A stretch of DNA of 6,140 bases, taken from Spirochaetota bacterium. Lineage in GTDB: Bacteria; Spirochaetota; Brevinematia; DTOW01. The notes under the pieces are model-generated. The model was not told where the DNA came from and did no database searches. It saw only the letters and a list, made by a program, of their open reading frames with translations. A program made the translations under genes and the position numbers. Of the stretch, positions 1-4,716 are shown one piece after another (positions within the stretch are counted from its first letter, which is position 1; each line of letters starts with the position of its first letter). The DNA lies in contig JAPYWX010000095.1 of NCBI GenBank assembly GCA_028276145.1, positions 1-6,140 of the forward strand, written 5' to 3'.

Positions 1-1327
1 TTGTATCCTGCCCTTTTATCACAAGGTTTACTTCCTTACCCATCATATCCGCTGTCTCTCTAACAAGCCTAGGAAGCCTCGAAAAAAGATAATCTATCGG
101 TATAAGTCTCAAGTCAGTTATCTTCTCTTGTAATTCAATAGAAATGTTGTTAAAAAGCCTTATAGAGTTAGATAAGTTATCAACCCCTTTTTTTATATCA
201 GAAACAAAAGACGACAACTCCTCTAGCCTATCTAGATTTTCTGATAAAGATTCAATCAAAGCCATTATGTTTTCTTCCCTAAATTCACCACTCTTTACAG
301 CAAAAACTATTTCCGAAACAGCGGACTTAATATTCTTAATATTCTCACCATATACATCGGTCAACTTACCAACTAAGCCAGAAACCGAAGAAATACTTTG
401 ATTTATATTTGACCTAACTACTACTAGCTCCCCTAAAGAATTCATTAGGCTATCAACTTTACTACTCTCTACTCTAATTACAGTTGTAGTTTTCGTAGGC
501 TCTTCAGCTAATTTCTTTTCTTCCCCGCTATCCTTTTTATCCTCCTTTTTACTATCTACGCTACTCTTCACTTTTTTAACCTTAATATCTTCAACTATAT
601 CGCCAATTTTTACCCTCTCGATAGTTTTTTCTATGTTTTCTGTCGAAATCAAAACTTGGACATTTTTAAAAAATTTTGAATATACTTCATCAATTGAAGG
701 GTTAGAATCTATAATTTCTGCAGAATCCCTAAGTATAGACAAAACTTGTAATATCCCTAACTCCTTCATCGGGTAGTCTTCTCTGAATGTAAAATCTAAA
801 ACATAAACCTCCTTACCCGCCGATATATAATCACTCACCAACTTTGAGACCTCAACAGAATCAGCTACATCTTTAACCTCAGAATCAATTTGGGTGTCAG
901 ATTTCTTAGTATTAGTCTCCTTCTCAACGCTCTCCTCTAGACGCTCATTTATCTCACCAATAAACCTACCAATTTCCTCATCCAATTCTCCAGAAATGGA
1001 AGATTTCTGAGAAATAGCTGTCAACAACTTTTCTATTAATCCAGAACCTTTAATAAGAAGTGAGACAATATCTTTTGTAATAACTAACTTTCCACTTCTT
1101 ATCAAATCAAGCAAGTCTTCTATTCTGTGTGATATCTTTTCCAAATGAGAATAACCCATTGAAGCTGCGCCACCCTTGAGGGTATGAACAGCTCTAAAAG
1201 CCTCGTTTATGGCTCTCGTGTTTGTATAGTCATTTTCTAGTTCCAGAACTCTACTATCAAAAAGCTGAAGCATCTCAAAAGCTTCATCAATAAAAACTTT
1301 CTCAAGTTCCTCAAGGTCAGTCGGCAT
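1..1327 (-). CDS. cheA: Chemotaxis histidine kinase CheA, N-terminal 442 residues (runs off the left edge)
   Basis: Cytoplasmic sensor kinase of chemotaxis: it is coupled to receptors through CheW, autophosphorylates, and passes phosphate to CheY and CheB. My translation from the ATG at 1327 is open to base 2. Seen: an HPt (P1) domain at about residues 1-110 with phospho-acceptor His48 in HTLKGGAASMG; a charged linker; a P2-like CheY-binding domain at about 170-250 (core FREDYPMKELGI); a Lys/Glu-rich linker; then a P3 dimerisation region from about 283, beginning IRVESSKVDSLMNSLGELV. The motif DLRLIPIDYLFSRLPRLVRE at 404-423 leads into the start of the kinase domain (VNLVIKGQDT). The rest of P4 and the CheW-like P5 lie outside. 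P3 spans about 120 residues, where I expect about 60-70. An AGAGGT ribosome binding site (1333-1338) sits 5 bases before the ATG. It lies 22 bases after the upstream membrane-protein gene, so probably in the same operon. Confidence 0.95.
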   Translation of the reverse strand, partial: MPTDLEELEKVFIDEAFEMLQLFDSRVLELENDYTNTRAINEAFRAVHTLKGGAASMGYSHLEKISHRIEDLLDLIRSGKLVITKDIVSLLIKGSGLIEKLLTAISQKSSISGELDEEIGRFIGEINERLEESVEKETNTKKSDTQIDSEVKDVADSVEVSKLVSDYISAGKEVYVLDFTFREDYPMKELGILQVLSILRDSAEIIDSNPSIDEVYSKFFKNVQVLISTENIEKTIERVKIGDIVEDIKVKKVKSSVDSKKEDKKDSGEEKKLAEEPTKTTTVIRVESSKVDSLMNSLGELVVVRSNINQSISSVSGLVGKLTDVYGENIKNIKSAVSEIVFAVKSGEFREENIMALIESLSENLDRLEELSSFVSDIKKGVDNLSNSIRLFNNISIELQEKITDLRLIPIDYLFSRLPRLVRETADMMGKEVNLVIKGQDT

Positions 1328-1349
1328 AAAACACCTCTGATATAGAATA

Positions 1350-1832
1350 TTATCGTCCAATTTCTAAATTCAAACTTAAAACCAAATCAAAAACTTTCCT
1401 CATCCTCTTTTCAAAAATTAAAACCTTCCTCCCATCAGCAATAACAATCTCAAGAGGCATAACATTATCAACTTTTAAAAGTATTTCCCCTCCATCACCA
1501 AAAGAAACACCGTAGGTTATATCCTTATCCCTGTACTCACTGGTAAAACTGAGTTTTAAGACTTCATCAAATTTAAACCTAATTCTATAAGCTCCAAACC
1601 TTATAAAGAAAACCCCTTTCTTAAATTTAAATGAAAAAGTAGAGAAGTACACAGAAACACCAACAGAAACCAAAAAGAAAAATGCGAAAATGATAGTAGG
1701 ATTTATATCCTCCAAAAACGGATTACCTATCGCTAATTGGTAAACTGTAAAGAATAGCAAAATTAAGGAGAAAAACCACAAGGGCAGTGTTTTAAAAAAC
1801 ACTACCCTCACATACTTATAATCGTCCTTCAT
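1350..1832 (-). CDS. Two-helix membrane protein with a beta-rich, possibly PH-like, cytoplasmic tail
   Basis: I do not recognise a named family. The 160-residue protein has two hydrophobic segments, at about 15-35 (LPLWFFSLILLFFTVYQLA) and 46-66 (TIIFAFFFLVSVGVSVYF), joined by a short loop. A soluble tail of about 90 residues follows, with alternating beta-strand-like stretches (GVFFIRFGAYRIRF, KLSFTSEYRDKDITYGVSF) and an amphipathic C-terminal helix (KRMRKVFDLVLSLNL). Two helices followed by a small beta barrel is the plan of bacterial PH-like membrane proteins; that assignment is inference from layout only. The start ATG is 3 bases after the stop of the TPR gene, and no good ribosome binding site lies at normal distance (AGAGGA is about 17 bases away). 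Translation is therefore probably coupled to the upstream gene. CheA follows 22 bases downstream. A role in chemotaxis is possible but nothing in the sequence shows it. Confidence 0.8.
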   Translation of the reverse strand: MKDDYKYVRVVFFKTLPLWFFSLILLFFTVYQLAIGNPFLEDINPTIIFAFFFLVSVGVSVYFSTFSFKFKKGVFFIRFGAYRIRFKFDEVLKLSFTSEYRDKDITYGVSFGDGGEILLKVDNVMPLEIVIADGRKVLIFEKRMRKVFDLVLSLNLEIGR

Positions 1833-1835
1833 TAG

Positions 1836-2348
1836 TTACTTAAGAAGTTCCTCTTTTACCTTTGATTTATCAAATCCGGCTTGTATTGCTTTAAGAGCCA
1901 GATCTTTAGCCTTATCTTTTTGCCCATTCTCCCAGTAAACAAGAGCTGCTTTATATAGATAATCTGGCTTACCACTCACATCATAAGCCATGAGATAAGC
2001 ATTAACTGAATATTTATAGTTCTCCTTCTCATACTTTTTGGCCAAATCAACATTATACTTTTCAAACAATGCTTCATCAAACTTCTTGACACTAACACCA
2101 TACTTCTCATTCAAAACTCTCTGAGCCTCCTTTGCCTCATCACCAAAAGGATAAAGATTATAAACATGCTTATAGCTAACTATTGCTTTTTTAGTTTTTC
2201 CGCTCTTTTCATAAGCCTTTGCAGCCTCTAACCAGTCCTTAGCCAAATCTTTCCTCTGTGAGGGCGTAAGATTAAGGTAGAAACCAAACCCCCAACTCAC
2301 AAATACAAAAGAAATCAAAATCACCAATAGTAATTTTAATCCCCTCAT
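1836..2348 (-). CDS. Signal-anchored TPR-like protein
   Basis: A 170-residue exported or membrane-anchored protein, probably a protein-interaction scaffold. The start is taken at the ATG at 2348, because GGAGGG (2353-2358) lies 4 bases before it. An in-frame TTG at 2360 would put that site inside the gene and add four residues. Seen: a short basic N-region (MRGLK), a hydrophobic stretch at about 4-24 (signal peptide or anchor, with no lipobox Cys), then helix-turn-helix pairs. One TPR-like unit is at about 36-69 (WLEAAKAYEKSGKTKKAIVS, then YKHVYNLYP). A second lies at about 99-155, with the typical pattern YKAALVYWENGQKDKAKDLA. It has no catalytic motif. It is the first gene of a probable three-gene operon ending in cheA, and its stop is 3 bases from the next start. 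The specific function is unknown. Confidence 0.85.
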   Translation of the reverse strand: MRGLKLLLVILISFVFVSWGFGFYLNLTPSQRKDLAKDWLEAAKAYEKSGKTKKAIVSYKHVYNLYPFGDEAKEAQRVLNEKYGVSVKKFDEALFEKYNVDLAKKYEKENYKYSVNAYLMAYDVSGKPDYLYKAALVYWENGQKDKAKDLALKAIQAGFDKSKVKEELLK

Positions 2349-2402
2349 AATTCCCTCCAAAACCTATGATGAAAGTTACCATACATTAAAATCAAGTTTA
2401 TT

Positions 2403-2422
2403 AGGGATACGTTAGTATCCCT
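2403..2422 (-). terminator. 8-bp hairpin downstream of guaB, possible weak terminator
   Basis: A perfect inverted repeat, AGGGATAC / GTATCCCT, with a 4-base loop, lies between the guaB stop and the operon starting at 2348. On the minus strand it is followed by AATAAACTTGATTTT, so the T-tract is poor. It may terminate or stabilise the guaB transcript. An operator is the alternative. Confidence 0.4.
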
Positions 2423-2460
2423 TAAATAACTGTTGTATCTAAAAAGTATTCCATCATGAA

Positions 2461-3939
2461 TTACGACTCTGAAAACTCGCCCGAAGTGTTGTAATTAGGT
2501 GCTTCTTTAGTTATTATAACATCGTGTGGATGGCTTTCTCTCAAACCTGCATTAGTTATTTTTATAAACTTTGCTTTTTCCTTGAAAGACTTGATGTCAG
2601 GTGCTCCTACATATCCCATTGATGATCTAAGACCACCGACTAACTGGTACAATACCTCTCTTACTGGTCCCCTAAAAGGCACCATTCCCTCAATACCTTC
2701 TGGTACTAATTTGCCAGGTATTCCTTGAGGGTACCTATTCGAACCTGCCATCATCGCACCTATTGAACCCATACCCCTGTACGTCTTATAACTCCTACCC
2801 TTGTATATTATAAGCTCACCAGGGCTCTCCTCAGTACCAGCTAGTAGGTTACCCAACATAACCGCATCGGCACCAGCCGCAATAGCTTTGGCTATATCTC
2901 CTGAATACTTTATGCCACCATCAGCAATAATCGGGACATTTTCTTTCTTAGCTATCTTCGAAGCTTCCATAATCGCAAAAATCTGAGGCACTCCAATACC
3001 CGTTACAACTCTAGTCGTACATATTGAGCCTGGACCTATACCAACTTTCACAGCATCTACACCCGCATCTATTAGAAACTTCGTACCTTCGTAAGTAGCA
3101 ACGTTACCAGCTATAACATCAACAGAAAACTTACTCTTTATGTACTTCACCATCTCTTTTACTCTCTTCGTGTGACCGTGTGCAGTATCAACAACTATAA
3201 CATCAACCTCCGCCTTAACAAGCTCATAAACCCTTTCCTTATCCTGCTCACTGGTACCAACAGCAGCCCCAACCCTAAGCCTTCCCTTACTGTCCCTAGC
3301 TGAAACATTACTTCTCTGAATCCTCTGCATATCCTTCATAGTTATCAGTCCCTTTATGTTGAACTCCTCATCAATTATAGGAAGCTTCTCTATCCTATTC
3401 TTTAACATCCTTTCTCTAGCTTCTTCCAGAGTTATATCCTTAGTAGCGTAAACTATTTTTTCTCTCGGCGTCATTACATTTCTAACTTTATCATCGCTAC
3501 TACCAGCCCGTATATCCCTCCTCGTGACTATACCCTCTAGCTTACCTTTATCATTAACAACTATCAAACCAGAAATATTGTACTGCTCCATTATCTCGAT
3601 AGCCTTTGAAACAGTTTCATTGTAATGTATTGTTATAGGATCCTCTATCATAATATTCTCAAACCTTTTTACCTTCACAACCTCTTTAACTTGGTCCTCA
3701 ATAGAAAGGTTTCTGTGTATTATTCCTATCCCTCCATGCTGTGCCATCGCAATAGCCATTTTGCTTTCTGTAACCGTATCCATAGCAGCACTAACTATAG
3801 GAATAGATAACCTTATGTTTCTTGTCAGATTGGTTGATGTATCAACCTCCGAAGGCAAAACTTCAGATTCCCCCGGAAGTATTAAAACATCATCAAACGT
3901 TAGAGCCACTTCATCAGTGTAAAACTTTTCTTTATCCAT
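2461..3939 (-). CDS. guaB: Inosine-5'-monophosphate dehydrogenase
   Basis: Cytoplasmic enzyme that oxidises IMP to XMP with NAD+, the first committed step of GMP synthesis. At 492 residues it is full length for the family. Seen: N-terminal barrel start (TFDDVLILPGESEVLPSEVD, then SIPIVSAAMDTVTE); two CBS repeats (Bateman module) at about 95-205, inserted in the barrel; DTAHGH at 251-256; the catalytic loop GPGSICTTR with Cys307; phosphate-binding ADGGIKYSGD at 339-348; GMGSIGAM at 389-396; and the mobile flap with Arg402-Tyr403 (NRYPQG). The C-terminal ESHPHDVIITKEAPNY is typical. The start ATG is preceded at 6 bases by AAAGGAG (3946-3952), so it is secure. It appears to be transcribed alone, divergently from the lipoprotein gene and across the long repeat-filled spacer. 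The one small deviation I see is Lys344 where Arg is common in DGGI(R)xSGD. Confidence 0.98.
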   Translation of the reverse strand: MDKEKFYTDEVALTFDDVLILPGESEVLPSEVDTSTNLTRNIRLSIPIVSAAMDTVTESKMAIAMAQHGGIGIIHRNLSIEDQVKEVVKVKRFENIMIEDPITIHYNETVSKAIEIMEQYNISGLIVVNDKGKLEGIVTRRDIRAGSSDDKVRNVMTPREKIVYATKDITLEEARERMLKNRIEKLPIIDEEFNIKGLITMKDMQRIQRSNVSARDSKGRLRVGAAVGTSEQDKERVYELVKAEVDVIVVDTAHGHTKRVKEMVKYIKSKFSVDVIAGNVATYEGTKFLIDAGVDAVKVGIGPGSICTTRVVTGIGVPQIFAIMEASKIAKKENVPIIADGGIKYSGDIAKAIAAGADAVMLGNLLAGTEESPGELIIYKGRSYKTYRGMGSIGAMMAGSNRYPQGIPGKLVPEGIEGMVPFRGPVREVLYQLVGGLRSSMGYVGAPDIKSFKEKAKFIKITNAGLRESHPHDVIITKEAPNYNTSGEFSES

Positions 3940-3985
3940 AGATTACTCCTTTCTAGAATTATATATGGCAAAGACAAAAAGTTTC

Positions 3986-3991
3986 TATATA
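3986..3991 (-). promoter_or_regulatory. Candidate -10 element of guaB
   Basis: On the minus strand a TATATA hexamer lies about 46 bases before the guaB ATG. This would give a leader of about 40 bases. A matching -35 box 17 bases upstream is poor (CTGTTA), so this is only a weak candidate. Confidence 0.22.
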
Positions 3992-4034
3992 AGTAGTACG
4001 CCTTACTTAACAGTGTTTTTCTATTAGGACTAAT

Positions 4035-4050
4035 GGAGGTTGAAGCCTCC
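4035..4050. repeat. Module 1 hairpin, GGAGG/CCTCC
   Basis: A 5-bp GC-rich stem (GGAGG with CCTCC) has a 6-base loop, TTGAAG. A T-G wobble could extend it. It is the first and shortest of the four module hairpins, about 100 bases upstream of guaB on the non-coding side. Confidence 0.55.
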
Positions 4051-4065
4051 CTTAAAAGCTTAAGA

Positions 4066-4081
4066 AGTACTAAATAGTACC
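4066..4081. repeat. 16-bp palindromic unit, AGTACT-AAAT-AGTACC
   Basis: This unit has the same architecture as the three tandem units at 4196-4243: a 6-base arm, an A/T-rich 4-base centre and a 6-base arm. The G-C pair at arm position 4 is replaced by A-T, so pairing is kept. The outermost pair is lost, leaving 5 bp. Confidence 0.55.
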
Positions 4082-4120
4082 TTGTTCTTATAGCACTTTC
4101 TCATATAATACCTTCTATAG

Positions 4121-4135
4121 ACATTCGGAGAATGT
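4121..4135. repeat. Small hairpin ACATTC/GAATGT
   Basis: A 6-bp perfect stem with a 3-base GGA loop lies directly against the module 2 hairpin and shares its last two bases with that stem. Its role is unknown, and it could be a chance part of the surrounding repeat. Confidence 0.4.
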
Positions 4136-4157
4136 AGAGAGATTTTCACCTCTCTAC
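4134..4157. repeat. Module 2 hairpin, GTAGAGAG/CTCTCTAC
   Basis: A perfect 8-bp stem has an 8-base loop, ATTTTCAC. The left arm is identical to that of the module 4 hairpin at 4398. No T-tract follows on this strand, so it is not a usual terminator. Confidence 0.65.
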
Positions 4158-4175
4158 GAAAAATAAGAGTAGGGC

Positions 4176-4188
4176 GTGCTTAAAGCAC
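4176..4188. repeat. Short palindrome GTGCT-TAA-AGCAC
   Basis: A 5-bp stem with a 3-base centre. It is a shortened version of the AGTGCT-TAAT-AGCACT unit, 7 bases before the tandem run of those units. Confidence 0.55.
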
Positions 4189-4195
4189 TCTCTTA

Positions 4196-4243
4196 AGTGC
4201 TTAATAGCACTAGTGCTTAATAGCACTGGTACTTAATAGCACT
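4196..4243. repeat. Three tandem 16-bp palindromic units
   Basis: There are two identical abutting copies of AGTGCTTAATAGCACT (4196-4211 and 4212-4227) and a third, GGTACTTAATAGCACT (4228-4243). Each of the first two is a perfect 6-bp stem with a TAAT centre. The third keeps the right arm but has the left arm of the GTACT variant seen at 4066, which leaves one mismatch and one wobble. Confidence 0.85.
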
Positions 4244-4249
4244 CTCTTA

Positions 4250-4291
4250 TTAATTGGAGAGCGAAGAGATGTTTATCCTCTCTTCAATTAA
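4250..4291. repeat. Module 3 nested hairpin
   Basis: The inner stem GAAGAGA (4263-4269) with TCTCTTC (4279-4285) has a 9-base loop. It is enclosed by outer arms TTAATT (4250-4255) and AATTAA (4286-4291). The outer arms are separated from the inner stem by an unpaired GGAGAGC bulge on the left side only. Confidence 0.6.
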
Positions 4292-4318
4292 ATAGGGTGG
4301 GCTGGTGAGGTTACTTAA

Positions 4319-4336
4319 AGGTGTTTCGTAACACCT
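4319..4336. repeat. Hairpin AGGTGTT/AACACCT
   Basis: A perfect 7-bp stem with a TCGT loop sits in the place where modules 2 and 4 carry AGCACT palindromes. It is also preceded by ACTTAA, as several of those are. An AGGTGCTTAAAACCT copy follows at 4352-4366 with a weaker stem. Confidence 0.6.
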
Positions 4337-4397
4337 ATTCATAAACGTTCAAAGGTGCTTAAAACCTCTTTAATTTTATCTTCATATTTTAGAGGGT

Positions 4398-4420
4398 GTA
4401 GAGAGACTTTGCCTCTTTAC
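4398..4420. repeat. Module 4 hairpin, GTAGAGAG/CTCTTTAC
   Basis: An 8-bp stem with a 7-base loop, ACTTTGC. Compared with the module 2 hairpin at 4134, the right arm has one C-to-T change, which turns a G-C pair into a G-U wobble. The stem is therefore kept as RNA. Confidence 0.6.
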
Positions 4421-4439
4421 AACAAATAGGGCGGGTGGG

Positions 4440-4497
4440 TACTTCATAGCACTTACTTTTCATAGCACTTACTTAAAACAATGTACTTTAAAGCACT
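4440..4497. repeat. Direct repeats carrying CATAGCACTTACTT, then a GTACTTTAAAGCAC unit
   Basis: The sequence CATAGCACTTACTT occurs twice, at 4445 and 4461, 16 bases apart. That is the same period as the palindromic units at 4196-4243. A degenerate palindrome, GTACT-TTAA-AGCAC, follows at 4483-4496. These look like decayed relatives of the 16-bp unit. Confidence 0.55.
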
Positions 4498-4545
4498 CAT
4501 CAATAAAAAGGAGCTTTAGGCCCACCTGTGAATTTTTCAATACAA

Positions 4546-4562
4546 TTTCAAACCTCTTGAAA
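4546..4562. promoter_or_regulatory. Dyad TTTCAA-5-TTGAAA over the -35 box
   Basis: A perfect 6-bp inverted repeat with a 5-base centre has its right half as the -35 hexamer of the promoter at 4557-4585. Its position suits a repressor operator, but no regulator gene is in view. A half-site like this can also arise by chance in AT-rich DNA. Confidence 0.35.
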
Positions 4563-4585
4563 CTAGAAATTTGTATAATTATAAT
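4557..4585 (+). promoter_or_regulatory. Sigma-70-type promoter for the lipoprotein unit
   Basis: TTGAAA (4557-4562), a 17-base spacer, then TATAAT (4580-4585): five of six and six of six matches to consensus at ideal spacing. Transcription would start near 4592 and give a leader of about 50 bases before the ATG at 4645. A second TATAAT at 4574 has no -35 partner. Confidence 0.65.
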
Positions 4586-4633
4586 TCCTTCAGAAATGTG
4601 AATTGATGAGTTAGTATAAATCCCTGTCTTAAT

Positions 4634-4639
4634 AGGGGG
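4634..4639 (+). promoter_or_regulatory. Strong ribosome binding site pointing to the ATG at 4645
   Basis: AGGGGG lies 5 bases before the ATG at 4645. It decides the start: the TTG at 4707, where the lipoprotein frame opens, has no site at normal distance. CCCT at 4622-4625 could pair with AGGG at 4634-4637 and partly mask the site, but the stem is short. Confidence 0.6.
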
Positions 4640-4644
4640 TGTAT

Positions 4645-4716
4645 ATGAAAAACAAAATTTTTAGCCCTATAAGAGAGAGAGGCGTAAGGGAAGCCTCATC
4701 TTACCTTTGCTGGTAG
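4645..4716 (+). other. Out-of-frame start of the lipoprotein gene (23 codons as sequenced)
   Basis: This frame has the ATG with the good ribosome binding site and begins MKNKIFSPIRERG. It ends at a TAG at 4714-4716, overlapping the lipoprotein frame. Its first residues look like the basic N-region of a signal peptide, but the hydrophobic core follows only in the other frame. Removing 2 bases, or adding 1, between 4665 and 4706 would fuse the two. The likeliest place is the AG tract at 4672-4681. The alternative is a genuine short leader peptide translationally coupled to TTG 4707. Confidence 0.55.
4672..4681 (+). repeat. (AG)5 dinucleotide tract inside the signal-peptide region
   Basis: Five AG units lie between the ATG at 4645 and the lipoprotein frame. 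With four units (or seven) the ATG would read through as MKNKIFSPIRERRKG followed by the hydrophobic core SLILPLLVVSITILL. With five, as here, translation stops at 4714. The tract is short for a phase-variation repeat. Confidence 0.6.

Larger units (their letters stand above)
4035..4497. repeat. Array of four diverged hairpin-plus-palindrome modules
   Basis: Four hairpins begin at 4035, 4134, 4263 and 4398, so the spacing is 99, 129 and 135 bases. The right arms resemble one another (CCTCC, CCTCTCT, CCTCTCT, CCTCTTT). In the last three, an A-rich stretch and then a G-rich linker follow: AGTAGGGCG, AATAGGGTGGG and AATAGGGCGGG. Each module then carries one or more short palindromes, often with the AGCACT hexamer. 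AGCACT occurs eight times on this strand: 4092, 4184, 4206, 4222, 4238, 4448, 4464 and 4492. I do not recognise the element. It could be a REP- or MITE-like palindromic repeat, a structured leader or non-coding RNA, or a protein-binding array. Confidence 0.75.
3940..4644. other. Long gene-free spacer between divergent genes, largely filled by a repeat array
   Basis: About 700 bases with no credible coding region. The only ATG frames are very short (for example at 4033, 4269 and 4481, 8-14 codons) and lack ribosome binding sites. I saw no tRNA- or rRNA-like sequence. The part next to guaB (3940-4034) holds its ribosome binding site and probably its promoter. Bases 4035-4500 hold a modular array of hairpins and short palindromes, described separately. 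Bases 4501-4644 hold the promoter, a dyad and the leader of the lipoprotein transcription unit. Confidence 0.85.

Noticed and set aside
144..401. Plus-strand 85-codon open frame
   Set aside because: It is antisense to the unbroken cheA frame, which has clear domain matches on both sides. It is a shadow.
2366..2395. Possible minus-strand promoter TTGATT-18-CATCAT before the TPR gene
   Set aside because: Each box matches only four of six consensus bases, and the start would leave almost no leader before the ribosome binding site. It is too weak to list as a feature.
3958..3963. Perfect TATAAT on the minus strand just before guaB
   Set aside because: A start set by this box would fall inside the guaB ribosome binding site (3946-3952), and no -35 box lies at the right distance.
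4134..4157. Rho-independent terminator
   Set aside because: The stem is good, but no T-tract follows on either strand and no gene ends nearby.
4196..4243. CRISPR array
   Set aside because: The 16-bp units abut with no spacers, are too short, and no cas genes are present.
4035..4497. Integron attC sites, tRNA or rRNA fragments
   Set aside because: I saw no attC core sites, no integrase, no cloverleaf with a CCA end and no rRNA-like stretches. The hairpins are too short and too regular.
4650..4664. Programmed -1 slippage on the T5 run near the start
   Set aside because: Slipping -1 there reads directly into TAG at 4662, so it cannot join the two frames.
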